From NCBI RefSeq assembly GCF_010994755.1, contig NZ_WHSB02000014.1, positions 62,001-126,000 on the forward strand: a DNA stretch of 64,000 nucleotides, read 5' to 3'. Source of the stretch: Shinella lacus (GTDB lineage Bacteria; Pseudomonadota; Alphaproteobacteria; Rhizobiales; Rhizobiaceae). The stretch's first letter is position 1, and every line of letters starts with the position of its first letter. Positions 1 through 8,593 of this stretch are shown here, one piece after another. The notes below the pieces were generated by a model. It saw only the letters and a list, made by a program, of their open reading frames with translations. It searched no databases and had not been told where the DNA came from. A program made the translations under genes and the position numbers.

Positions 1-291
1 ACCGACGGCAATCGCAGTACGGATCTTCCCAATCGTAGCCCTGTCCGTCTCCGGCCCCTGCAAAAAGCGGCAATTGCGGCCAATGATCTCATCGTCGCCG
101 TACCCCGTCAGCCTTCTGAACGCCTCGTTGCAGAAGATGATCGGATTGTCGTGTTGATTGGGGTCCGTCACAATCATTGGCATGCGGGTTGCCTTGAAGG
201 CGGCCGCGAAAGGATCCTCGCTGACATGTCCGGCGACAAGACGATTGCCCGCATCCCGGGCGTCGGTTCGTTGCTGATCCTTTTCCTGCAT
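1..291 (-). CDS. LOV-domain (PAS) blue-light sensor protein, probably histidine kinase, N-terminal part only
   Basis: This gene runs off the left edge, so only its first 97 codons are visible. The ATG at 291 opens a protein whose residues from about 37 form a PAS/LOV domain. It has MIVTDPNQ, the PAS core [12 protein letters not shown], and [11 protein letters not shown], which carries the cysteine that forms the FMN adduct in LOV photoreceptors. In rhizobia such domains usually head HWE-type histidine kinases, but the effector domain is outside the window, so 'kinase' is inferred. No strong ribosome binding site precedes the ATG. The 297 bases between it and the divergent otsA hold no recognised gene or operator. 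Confidence 0.8.
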   Translation of the reverse strand, partial: MQEKDQQRTDARDAGNRLVAGHVSEDPFAAAFKATRMPMIVTDPNQHDNPIIFCNEAFRRLTGYGDDEIIGRNCRFLQGPETDRATIGKIRTAIAVG

Positions 292-588
292 AAAGGCCCC
301 GTCAGTGTTATCGCGCGATAAAAGCCACCACACATGAAATGGTTCCCGTCGCGGGCATTAGATCGGCGAGTGGCATCTACTCCAGGCTGCTGCTCGCTGG
401 ATCGGGTACGACGAGCGATGGCAGCCGGCATTCAGGCCTGTGGCTATTTCGGAACCTTTTTGCCGCCAAGAGGTTTCCAATGCACTGCAATAAAAGTGCG
501 ATGGCACCTCGCTTTTGCGAGACATTCCTTCCTTGGCCTTCTGCCCAGCGAAGGTTAGCCCATCCGAAAAATCTGGTGCCGTAACATC

Positions 589-1977
589 ATGAGTCGTCTT
601 ATCGTCGTTTCCAACCGCGTTCCCATTCCGGACAAGACGGGGACAGCGCCTGCCGGCGGCCTTGCGGTTGCGCTTCAATCCGCACTCGAAGCGCGTGGCG
701 GATTGTGGCTCGGCTGGTCGGGACAGTCCTGCGCGGAGGACCGTATCGGGCCGTTGCAGATGCTGCGGGACGGCAATATCGACTACGCGCTAACGGACCT
801 CACCGAGCGCGATGTCGAGGAATACTACCAGGGTTTTGCGAACCGTGTTCTCTGGCCGATCTGCCACTACCGTCTTGACCTTGCCGAATATGGCCGGCGT
901 GAAATGGCCGGCTACTTCCGCGTAAACCGTTTCTTCGCCAGCCGTCTCCTACCGCTGATCGGAGAGAACGACCTTTTCTGGATACACGATTACCACCTGA
1001 TCCCGCTTGCGGCAGAGCTTCGCCGACAGGGCGTGAAAAACCGGATCGGCTTCTTTCTGCACATTCCCTGGCCGGCGCCGGACGTCTTTCTTGCCATGCC
1101 CGTGCACGAGGAAATCCTCTCCAGCCTGACCGCCTACGACGTGCTCGGTTTCCAAACCGAACACGACCGCGAGAACTTCGCGGCTTGTCTTGCACGGCAA
1201 GGGCTCGGCAACCGGCTTGACAAGGCGCATTTCGCGCTGGGCAGCCGGACATTCACTGCACGGCCCTACCCGATCGGTATCGAGACGAATGAGTTCGTGA
1301 CGCTGGCGCAGCGCGCGGCGGGGACCACCCTTCACAAACGCATGCTAGACAGCCTCGACGGCAAGGGTTTGATCATCGGTGTCGATCGGCTCGATTATTC
1401 CAAGGGCATCACACAGCGCATCGATGCCTTCGAAACCTTTCTCAAGCGAAATCCCGATAGCCAGCGCAAGGTGGCGCTGCTGCAGATCACACCAAAATCC
1501 CGCTCTGAAGTCCCCGAATATGAGGCGATGCAGCGGGCGGTGGCCGAGCAGGCCGGCCGCGTCAACGGCGCGCTCGGAACTGTGGATTGGGTACCGATCC
1601 GCTATATCAACCGCTCCCTCCGGCGTCCGGCCCTGGCCGGCCTCTACCGCATGGCCAAGCTCGCCCTCGTCACGCCGCTTCGGGATGGTATGAATCTTGT
1701 CGCGAAGGAGTTCGTCGCAGCGCAGAACGAAGCGGACCCGGGCGTGCTTCTGCTATCGCGGTTCGCGGGGGCGGCACACGAATTGAAAGACGCGGTGCTC
1801 GTCAATCCCTACGATGTGGAAGGAACTGCGGATGCTATAGCGCGCAGCCTGACCATGCCCTTGGAGGAACGCCGTGACCGATGGAAAAGCATGATGAACG
1901 CACTACGTGCGAACGATGTCTTCACCTGGTGCGACACCTTCCTTGGCGATCTTTCGAGATATGAACAAGTAGAATAA
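589..1977 (+). CDS. otsA: Alpha,alpha-trehalose-phosphate synthase (UDP-forming), GT20
   Basis: Makes trehalose 6-phosphate from UDP-glucose and glucose 6-phosphate in the cytoplasm, for osmotic and desiccation protection. The 462-residue length is normal for OtsA. Visible GT20 marks are the N-terminal SNRVP with the PAGGLAVAL glycine loop (residues 8-28), HDYHL near residue 134, RLDYSKGI near 265 and DGMNLVAKE near 366. No otsB phosphatase follows, so dephosphorylation must be encoded elsewhere. The start is the first ATG after a stop; its ribosome binding site is weak. The neighbours are stress genes, which fits a stress role. Confidence 0.95.
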   Translation: MSRLIVVSNRVPIPDKTGTAPAGGLAVALQSALEARGGLWLGWSGQSCAEDRIGPLQMLRDGNIDYALTDLTERDVEEYYQGFANRVLWPICHYRLDLAEYGRREMAGYFRVNRFFASRLLPLIGENDLFWIHDYHLIPLAAELRRQGVKNRIGFFLHIPWPAPDVFLAMPVHEEILSSLTAYDVLGFQTEHDRENFAACLARQGLGNRLDKAHFALGSRTFTARPYPIGIETNEFVTLAQRAAGTTLHKRMLDSLDGKGLIIGVDRLDYSKGITQRIDAFETFLKRNPDSQRKVALLQITPKSRSEVPEYEAMQRAVAEQAGRVNGALGTVDWVPIRYINRSLRRPALAGLYRMAKLALVTPLRDGMNLVAKEFVAAQNEADPGVLLLSRFAGAAHELKDAVLVNPYDVEGTADAIARSLTMPLEERRDRWKSMMNALRANDVFTWCDTFLGDLSRYEQVE

Positions 1978-1992
1978 AAGAACACCGCCTGA

Positions 1993-2175
1993 GAACACGC
2001 CTATAACTATGTTACCCGCCGCCGAATTGAAAAAGCTCAGGAAATGCTTGCCGGGTCGCAGCTTCCAATTCCTGCCATAGCATCTGCGTGCGGGTTTAAC
2101 GGGGCGACGCAGGTCGGGCACGCATTGAGGGAACTCGTGGACAAAATGCCAGTTGGGTTCCGCCGATCAGTTTAG
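1993..2175 (+). pseudogene. AraC-family regulator, C-terminal HTH remnant
   Basis: An open frame without a start codon reads YVTRRRIEKAQEMLAGS, then IPAIASACGFNGATQVGHAL and GFRRSV before a TAG. This is the second helix-turn-helix of an AraC/XylS activator (typical text: RRIE.A..LL......I..IA...GF). Everything N-terminal of it is missing, and the region just upstream is the end of otsA. It is a decayed fragment and cannot make a working regulator. Confidence 0.75.
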
Positions 2176-2289
2176 GATATACCTGCCCCTTCCAATGCTC
2201 ATGGTAATCTCGAGATCTCCGTTTCTAACTCCAGAGGGTCTACTCGGATCCCCTTCGGAGATCGCAGCTCAGTGTCGTGTGCTTCCGCA

Positions 2290-2567
2290 TCTCACGCGGG
2301 GGAGATGCGAGCCTTGCCGGCGCCAAGGGCACCCCTGCCGTGCCCGCCGCCATCGCAGTCGTCGTGGCCGCACAGCTCCTCTTCACCTTCGCGCCGTTCA
2401 TGCACGCGCTTTTCGGCACGGCTCCCATCGCCTTGCCCGACGGACTGCTCATCCTCGCCATCGGCGTGATCACGATGGCGGTGCTGGAATGCGAGAGGGC
2501 AGTAGTCCGAAAGGTATGGTCTGGAAGCGGGTATGGTGACGGGAGGAGCGGGTTGGCGGAAGCCTAG
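2290..2567 (+). pseudogene. Cation-transporting P-type ATPase, C-terminal membrane remnant
   Basis: The frame AAIAVVVAAQLLFTFAPFM, then HALFGTAPIALPDGLLILAIG and a final VLECERAVVRK matches the last two membrane helices of Mg/Ca-type P-type ATPases (Cation_ATPase_C). The phosphorylation and nucleotide domains are absent. It is not part of the P1B ATPase gene on the other strand at 3180-5022, which has a different architecture. It is a leftover of another transporter, which fits the decayed look of this stretch. Confidence 0.6.
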
Positions 2568-2603
2568 AGCATTTCCGCCCGATTGGGCGATGCGTGAACT
2601 CCT

Positions 2604-2617
2604 TTGCCTTGCGTCAA
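2604..2617. promoter_or_regulatory. FNR/FixK-like box (TTGC-N6-TCAA)
   Basis: TTGCCTTGCGTCAA fits the TTG(A/C)-N6-TCAA pattern of FNR/FixK binding sites. It lies 67 bases before the ATG of the PNPOx-like gene, a usual activator position. Two similar boxes at 5083 and 8482 support it. This is a motif match only. Confidence 0.5.
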
Positions 2618-2683
2618 TGTGCCGGGAATCAAAGTGGAAGAACGTGGCATCAATCCGCGCACGGATCGAAGGAGGAACTCCCG

Positions 2684-3151
2684 ATGATGATCCGCGAAAT
2701 GACCCATAACGAATGCGCAGCGACGATTGCGGCTCAGCGGCTGGCACGATTGGCTTGCGCCGAAAACGACTGTCCTTACGTCGTCCCGATTTCCTATGCC
2801 TATTCGGCAAGCCGGCTTTTTGCATTCTCGATGCCCGGCAAGAAGCTTGACATCCTGCACGCCAATCCTCGCGCATGTCTGCTCGTCGACGCTTTGGAAA
2901 CGCGGCATAAATGGAAGAGCGTCATCGTTGACGCCCTGTTCCATGAGCTTCCCGATACTGAAGAACTGCACGATGAGCGCCTGAAAGCCTGGGCTCTCCT
3001 CGCAAAGGATTTCGACTGGTGGGAGCCAGGCGCACTCAAGCCTCAGCCGCAACCCGTCGTGACCACCTCGCCCCACGTCTTCTTCGAACTTCAAATCCTC
3101 GCGATGAGCGGGCGGAAGGCGATGAGCGAAACAACCGAACTGTCGCACTGA
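2684..3151 (+). CDS. Pyridoxamine 5'-phosphate oxidase-family flavin-binding protein
   Basis: A 155-residue protein of the split-barrel flavin-binding superfamily (PNPOx-like / flavin-nucleotide-binding). It begins MMIREMTHNECAATIAAQ, followed by RLACAENDCPYVVPISYAYS and an aliphatic core, the usual layout of these small proteins, which bind FMN or F420-like cofactors. The precise reaction is unknown. The start at 2684 is chosen because a clear AGGAGG lies about 9 bases before it; a longer frame from 2594 has no such site. It is probably a single-gene unit under the FNR-like box at 2604. Such proteins are common in rhizobial low-oxygen and stress islands. Confidence 0.8.
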   Translation: MMIREMTHNECAATIAAQRLARLACAENDCPYVVPISYAYSASRLFAFSMPGKKLDILHANPRACLLVDALETRHKWKSVIVDALFHELPDTEELHDERLKAWALLAKDFDWWEPGALKPQPQPVVTTSPHVFFELQILAMSGRKAMSETTELSH

Positions 3152-3179
3152 GAACTCCAGCGCGGTTTTTGGCCTCACA

Positions 3180-5022
3180 TCATCGAAGAGCCCTGAGCGC
3201 ATTGAGGATCACGGCCACGTCGATTGCCTCCTGGAAGATCGCACCTTCGACAGGCTGAAGATATCCAAATGCCGCCGCGACCATCGCTCCGACCGACAGC
3301 GTCAGTCCCACCGATACGCTCTGCAACGCGATCCGGCGGCTTCGGCGCGCAATGGCAATTGCTTTGGCGAGCGGCGCAAGCTCGTCGACAAGGAGCACGA
3401 CACCGGCAGCCTCCGACGATGAGGCCGTACCGCGCGCGCCCATGGCGACACCGATATCGGCCGCCGCGAGCGCAGGCGCATCGTTGACGCCATCGCCGAC
3501 CATCATAACCAGGCCATTGCCGGTCTCCTTCCTGACAGCATCGACCTTGGCTTCCGGCGTTAGATCGCCGAAGACGCTATCCATGCCAAGCGCCTTGCCC
3601 ACGGACTCGGCGATCTCCGTACGATCGCCGGAAGCCAGCACCAGCTTTCGGACGCCCGCAGCGCGGAGATCGTTCAGAACCGACAGCGCATCCATGCGGA
3701 CCTGATCCTTCAGAACGATCATAACCGCAAGCGCTCCATCGATGGCGACTGCTACCGTCATTGAGGCGCGCATTTCGGGTGCGATCAATTCATGCGGATC
3801 GTCGCAGCCGGACGTGCGCTGCACGAAACCGCCGCCGCCGACAACAATCCGCCTTCCGTCGACATAGCCTTCGATGCCAGTGCCTGGCACTTCCCGCACA
3901 CCCTCTGGCCTCGAAAGAGGCAAGCCTCTTTCGGCTGCCACGCGGACCAGCGCAGAGGCGACGACATGGCCGGAAGCCTGATCGAGGCCTGCGGCAGCCT
4001 GCAGCACGGCCTCCGCCGTAAAAGGCGGTGTCGTCCTGATATCGACCACCGCTGCCTGGCCATGGGTGAGCGTGCCGGTTTTGTCGAGAACCGCCGTCTG
4101 CACGCGCGCCAGCATTTCGAGCATGCCACCATTCTTCACGAGAACGCCGATGCCCGCCGCCTTGGACATGCCGGAAATGATGGCGACGGGGACGGCAAGG
4201 ATCAGGGGACAGGGCGTCGCGACGACAAGGACAGCGAGCGCGCGGATCGGATCCTGTGAAAAGGACCACGCGGCGCTCGCAATGATGAGGGTCAGGACAA
4301 GGAAGCCCATCGCGAAACGGTCTGCCATGCGGACCATGGGCGCCTTTCTCGCCTGCGCGGCCTCGACCAACCGGACGATCCCGGCATAAGTGCTTTCGGC
4401 AGCCGTCCGGTTGGCGACAAGATCGAAGGCCGCGCCCACGCAGGTCGAGCCGCTGAGCGCCTCGGTTCCAGGTGGGGCGGGCTGCGGCAGTGGCTCTCCC
4501 GTCAAGGCCGCCATGTCCAGTGCGGCACCATCACCGGAAACGATCCCGTCCACCGGCAGCACCTCGCCCTGTCGGATCAGCAGCCGGTCGCCTGACTGTA
4601 TCTGGGAAATCGCGACTTCTTCGAGCCCGGAAGCGCCGTGGCGCATTGCAACATGCGAGACGCGTCCCATCAGGGCCGTCATCTCCCGACGCGCGCGCCC
4701 TTCTGCGAAAGATTCCAGCAACTGGCCGCTCGCGTACATCAAGCCGACGACGTTTCCGGCAAGCGACTCGCCGAACGCGATCGCCGCAGACATGGAAAGC
4801 GCCGCAACGATATCGAGCCCCGACATCGCCTCGGCGCAATGCACTGAAAACCTGGAGGAGCAGACTTGTAAGGACGGCGAGCGTCGCCGCGCTCCAGACA
4901 AAATGAGCGTAGCGAGCGGCCTGCCACGACAAGACCAAGCCGATCACCAACCCACCGGCGGCGATGGCGACCAGGATCACGCTCGAATGCCGTTGCCAGA
5001 GGCCTTTGTCCGCTTGTGGCAC
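3180..5022 (-). pseudogene. Heavy-metal P1B-type ATPase (TPCP motif), one-base frameshift
   Basis: Membrane pump that would export or import a transition metal using ATP. Two overlapping frames together make one complete protein of about 613 residues without an N-terminal HMA domain. The first frame starts with GTG at 5022 and ends its similarity at SALRRGDVG. The second resumes at GLDIVAALSMSAAIAFGESL. They join if one G is removed from the GGGG run (plus-strand C4 at 4818-4821). Further on are the metal-site motif ATPCPLILAVP, the phosphorylation motif DKTGTLTHG and the hinge GDGVNDAPAL. TPCP rather than CPC places it near the P1B-5-like group, some of whose members move Ni/Fe; the metal here is unknown. 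Either a recent pseudogene, a phase-variable tract, or a sequencing error in the homopolymer. Confidence 0.8.
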
Positions 5023-5082
5023 GTTCCCTGCTTCTATCGGCAGAATGCGAAGAGAGTAAGCCCAACGACAGGCGCACTCGCC

Positions 5083-5096
5083 TTGCGCAAGATCAA
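5083..5096. promoter_or_regulatory. FNR/FixK-like box between divergent ATPase and DUF4010 genes
   Basis: TTGCGCAAGATCAA fits TTG(A/C)-N6-TCAA. It sits 61 bases before the GTG of the P-type ATPase and 83 before the ATG of the DUF4010 gene, so it could serve both. Motif match only. Confidence 0.5.
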
Positions 5097-5178
5097 TTCA
5101 AAGAGCGGCGATTTCTCTACAATACAACAGGCGACCACCGCGACTTGGCCGGCTGGTTCATTCGTGTTGGGTCTGCAA

Positions 5179-6432
5179 ATGGATACACTCATAGCCAGAT
5201 TGGGTCTCGCGCTATCGATCGGTCTTCTGGTCGGGCTCGAACGTGGCTGGCAGGAGCGGGAGGCGCCCGAGGGCAGCAGAACCGCCGGCATGCGCACGTT
5301 CGGGATAACGGGACTTCTTGGCGGCGTACTGGCGGCCCTTGCTCAAACCCTCAACTCTCCCATGGTGTTTGCAATCGGTTTCCTGAGCTTCGCCGTGACT
5401 CTGGGCGTGTTCAAGCTGCGCGAGGCGCGTTCGGATTCCGATTATAGTGTCACCACCGTCATGGCGGGTCTCAGCGTTCTGGAGCTTGGCGGCCTGGCGG
5501 TCACCGGCGATGCGCAAGCAGCGGCAGCGGGCGGCGCAGCCCTTGCAGCCACGCTTGCAAGTCGGAACGTGCTGCATGGCTTCCTGAAGCGCCTGACCTG
5601 GATGGAACTGCGCTCTGCGTTGATGCTTGCTGTCATGACGGCGGTGGTCCTGCCGATCCTGCCGAACGAGACCATCGACCCGTGGGGAGGGCTTAATCCT
5701 TGGAAGGTGTGGTTCTTCACCGTTCTGACCGCAAGCCTTTCGTTCCTCGGCTATATTGCCGTCAGGGTCCTCGGGGCGAGCAAGGGCTTCGTGCTGAGCG
5801 CGATTGCCGGCTCCCTTGTCTCGTCCACCGCCGTCACCATGGTTCTCGCGCGAGCCGCAAAACGATCTTCCGATCCGCTTCCGCTTGCCGGCGCTGCGGC
5901 GCTCGGCGCAGCAGTGTCCATCCTTCGCGTGATGGGCCTGATCCTGCTGATTGATCCGGCAGCGATCATTGCCGTCGGCCCGACTGCTGCCACGGCAGCG
6001 ATCGTCTTCGCCGGGTCTGGGCTCGCTATCTTCTACTGGCGGCAGGACAAGCTGTTCGCGGACGTACCGGCCAGCAATCCCTTCGAGATCGGTCCGCTTC
6101 TGATCTTCGCGACGATTTTCGCGGCAGCCACCATTGCAAGCGCTGTTCTCGTCTCGCGCTTCGGTAGCTCCGGTCTTTTGGCCACAAGCGCATTGACAGG
6201 CACGGTCGATGTCGATGTCGCCGTGCTGGCCGCGTTGCAAGTGGGCCGGAACGCCATGCCGGTCGACGTGATTGGAGAGGCAATCCTTATCGCCATGGCA
6301 ACGAATACCCTATGCCGTGCAGGCATCGCAACCGTCCTCGGACCATCGACCTTCAGCGGACCGTTCGCTGCCCTCACGATCACCGCCGGCGCGGTAGCGT
6401 TTGCCGTTCACACCATTATCGCCGGTATGTGA
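5179..6432 (+). CDS. MgtC/SapB-type and DUF4010 integral membrane protein
   Basis: A 417-residue, very hydrophobic protein. The N-terminal part (MDTLIARLGLALSIGLLVGL, ERGWQ..., RTFGITGLLGGV) is the MgtC-like domain. The C-terminal two thirds is DUF4010, with many predicted membrane helices. Its function is not established; MgtC relatives are linked to magnesium and acid adaptation. The start at 5179 is chosen because similarity begins there, with GTG at 5164 as a near alternative. The same frame extends upstream to 4390, but that stretch is antisense to the P-type ATPase and is not part of the protein. It may share the FNR-like box with the ATPase, suggesting co-regulation in low oxygen. Confidence 0.85.
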   Translation: MDTLIARLGLALSIGLLVGLERGWQEREAPEGSRTAGMRTFGITGLLGGVLAALAQTLNSPMVFAIGFLSFAVTLGVFKLREARSDSDYSVTTVMAGLSVLELGGLAVTGDAQAAAAGGAALAATLASRNVLHGFLKRLTWMELRSALMLAVMTAVVLPILPNETIDPWGGLNPWKVWFFTVLTASLSFLGYIAVRVLGASKGFVLSAIAGSLVSSTAVTMVLARAAKRSSDPLPLAGAAALGAAVSILRVMGLILLIDPAAIIAVGPTAATAAIVFAGSGLAIFYWRQDKLFADVPASNPFEIGPLLIFATIFAAATIASAVLVSRFGSSGLLATSALTGTVDVDVAVLAALQVGRNAMPVDVIGEAILIAMATNTLCRAGIATVLGPSTFSGPFAALTITAGAVAFAVHTIIAGM

Positions 6433-6476
6433 CAAGCGCGCTCGACGGCGTGGCCGCCGGGCGTAGAAAAGGACGA

Positions 6477-7010
6477 TCAGCCAATCGTCATGCGCCGAAG
6501 CACATTCGTTTTCCAATAGAACTGATGCGCCAGCGCGCCGAGAACATGAAGGCCGACAACAACTCACAGGACGGCCTTGAGGATGTCGGCATGAAGGTCG
6601 CCCGCGTCCTCGTACCCGAAATAGTGCGCAGCGGCGCCGGTAACCGGCATGGCAATAAGAAGGATGTAAAGGATCCATTCGGAAACCTTCGCAACCAACT
6701 TGAACATCTGTGGTTCCTCAGATGGCGCAGCCGGCACGCCCTGGACCTGCCGGAGCAAAAGGCGAGCCGCCACAAGAACGAGGATCGCAATGCCAGCATA
6801 GGCATGGATGTTGGCGCGTGCCACCTGCTCGGCGCTCGCCGCGCCGGTTTGTTTCATGCTCCGGTTCCACGCATTCATGCCGTCCGGGAATAGAAAGTTG
6901 AAGAAAACGAGCCCCGCTGTGAGCCAGTGCAAGACGCGCTGCGGAAGGGAAAACGAGAGCAATGCGGTGTTAGCCATGGACGTGGTTCGCCTTCTTTCGT
7001 GTGATGGCAT
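6477..7010 (-). pseudogene. Cytochrome b561 with an in-frame premature TGA
   Basis: A four-helix di-heme b-type cytochrome of the bacterial b561 family, which passes electrons between quinol and a partner at the inner membrane. The frame opens at 7010 (or ATG 6977, MANTALLSFSLPQRVLHWL with a heme-ligand histidine) and runs to HADILKAVL. It meets TGA at 6564-6566, then continues in the same frame as VVVGLHVLGALAHQFYW to a natural TGA at 6477. That distal part holds the last helix with its heme-ligand histidine, so the truncated product should not bind heme fully. It lies 14 bases after the cupredoxin gene on the same strand, and the two probably formed an electron-transfer pair. Confidence 0.8.
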
Positions 7011-7024
7011 CCAGGAGGATGCGG

Positions 7025-7450
7025 TTACTTCGTCACCGTCAGCATGGCGTGCATTCCCGCCTCGTAGTGGCCCTTGATGTTGCAGAGCAGGAGATAGGAA
7101 CCCGGGGCGAGTTTCGCCTTCAGCTGCCCGTCCGCGCCGGGCTTCAGGTCCGATACTTCGCCGAGACTTTTCAACTGCTTCTCATCCACCCGGTGTTTGG
7201 AGTCAATCACATCGATCTTTTGATCGGCCGACTTCAGCTTGACCAAGACCATTTCGTGCTCCTCGGTCACCGCTTCGTTGTGCACCACGAACGTCGTTTC
7301 CCCGGCCTTTATCGTTAAGCGGTCGAGCGTGAGCGTCATCGGACCGCCGCCTTCGCCACCTTCTATGACCTTGACGGTGTTCGCGGCCCATGCAGGCGAG
7401 GTGATTGCGACGACGGCGAGCGCGGTGAGGATATTGCGACGGATATTCAT
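7025..7450 (-). CDS. Periplasmic cupredoxin-domain copper protein
   Basis: A 141-residue exported blue-copper-type protein. A signal peptide (MNIRRNILTALAVVAITSPAWA) is followed by a plastocyanin/azurin-like beta sandwich. Candidate copper ligands are the histidine in FVVHNEAVTEEHE and the C-terminal set in LLLCNIKGHYEAGMHAML (Cys, His, Met). It is likely a soluble electron carrier or copper carrier in the periplasm. The cytochrome b561 frame follows directly, so the pair may have been a redox operon. No FNR-like box was seen upstream, unlike its neighbours. Confidence 0.85.
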   Translation of the reverse strand: MNIRRNILTALAVVAITSPAWAANTVKVIEGGEGGGPMTLTLDRLTIKAGETTFVVHNEAVTEEHEMVLVKLKSADQKIDVIDSKHRVDEKQLKSLGEVSDLKPGADGQLKAKLAPGSYLLLCNIKGHYEAGMHAMLTVTK

Positions 7451-7584
7451 GTCAGCTTCCTTTTGGCTGGAACTCCATCGGGGATTAGGTCGTCATGCTG
7501 ACAGGCGCCTGAACGATAACGGGAGACGCTAGTGAACCGGGATGAGCGTCCCATTGCAAAATGTGCATTGGGGCGCTCCCTCTC

Positions 7585-8415
7585 TTACCGCACCATGAAG
7601 ACCGGCACGTCGCATTTATCGAGGATCGAAGCGGTAACACCCCCAAAGACACGTTCGCGCAGACGTGAATGGCCATAGGCTCCCATAACGATCATGTCGC
7701 AGCCGAGTTCGAGCGCATGCTGACGGATGACATCTTCCGTCGGCCGCTGGCCGCTCGCGATCTGCTCGACCACGACCTTTGCGCCATGGCGCGACAGGAA
7801 CGCCGCCATGTCGGCGCCCGGCTTTCCACCATTCTCGAAGTAAGACGAATCCGGATCGACGACGACGAGACGGACCGTATCGGCGCCTTTCAGCATCTCG
7901 ATAGCCGCCTTTGCGGCGCTGGCCGCTTGCGGGCGGGAATTCCAGGCCAGAAGCACGTTTTTCGGCTTCAAGGTGGCACGACCTGTTTTCGGCACCAAGA
8001 TCAGAGGCGTACCGGCATTGAACGCTGTCGCCGCAATTGCAGCCTTGCGAAGCTCGGTGTCTGAGCGGACACCTTCACCGGCGACGACCACGTCTGCATA
8101 CATTGCCCGCGTGCCAATGTTGCTCTCGATAATGAAGCGATCGTCGTAGATATGGTCGACATCGAACGATACGCCACCTTTCCTGCAGCGCTCGTCGGCG
8201 ATGCGTCGAACATCCACCACCTCGTCGATTCCCCGTTGGCGCTCATTCAGCCAGGCGGCTGCGGCCGGGTAGTCGGCCCCGAAAGGCGTTATCGCCGTTC
8301 TCAGCGCCAAGACGGAAAGGTGCGCGTCGCTTTCTGCTGCCAGCGCGACGGCCTTGTCGATATCTGCATCGGCACTTGTCGTGCCGATGAGCGAAAGTAT
8401 GGTCCTGAACGACAT
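7585..8415 (-). CDS. Universal stress protein with two UspA domains
   Basis: A 276-residue cytoplasmic protein of two tandem Usp domains. The C-terminal domain carries the ATP-binding signature GAYGHSRLRERVFGG near residue 243 and ends VPVFMVR; the N-terminal half has lost a clear signature. Double Usp proteins of this size in rhizobia and relatives are commonly induced by low oxygen and stress. It is divergent from a second double Usp gene at 8594, with an FNR-like box between them. Its molecular role is unknown beyond nucleotide binding by the family. Confidence 0.9.
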   Translation of the reverse strand: MSFRTILSLIGTTSADADIDKAVALAAESDAHLSVLALRTAITPFGADYPAAAAWLNERQRGIDEVVDVRRIADERCRKGGVSFDVDHIYDDRFIIESNIGTRAMYADVVVAGEGVRSDTELRKAAIAATAFNAGTPLILVPKTGRATLKPKNVLLAWNSRPQAASAAKAAIEMLKGADTVRLVVVDPDSSYFENGGKPGADMAAFLSRHGAKVVVEQIASGQRPTEDVIRQHALELGCDMIVMGAYGHSRLRERVFGGVTASILDKCDVPVFMVR

Positions 8416-8481
8416 TTCTGAGCTCCTTCACCAGAATGGATGCGATGAAGGGGAGATTGCTCTGGGCAAATGCACGCCGCG

Positions 8482-8495
8482 ATGATCTGCGTCAA
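8482..8495. promoter_or_regulatory. FNR/FixK-like box between the divergent usp genes
   Basis: ATGATCTGCGTCAA differs by one base from the classical anaerobox TTGATCTGCGTCAA. It lies 67 bases before the usp gene on the minus strand and 99 before the plus-strand usp gene. Motif match only. Confidence 0.5.
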
Positions 8496-8593
8496 AACAG
8501 AATCCTAAACTGGCCCGCTTGACCGGTGTCAAGGCGCATGGCGCGCCCCACGCTAGTCTCACGATATTCCAACCGTCCGCGGAGGTGAGAGCC

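Noticed and set aside
4390-5178. 263-codon N-terminal extension of the DUF4010 protein
   Set aside because: The stretch is antisense to the P-type ATPase and has no membrane or family features; similarity starts at 5179.
6564-6566. TGA in cytochrome b561 as a recoded (selenocysteine) codon
   Set aside because: It sits in a helix before a heme-ligand region where the family has no Sec or Cys, no SECIS-like stem was evident, and a simple nonsense change explains it.
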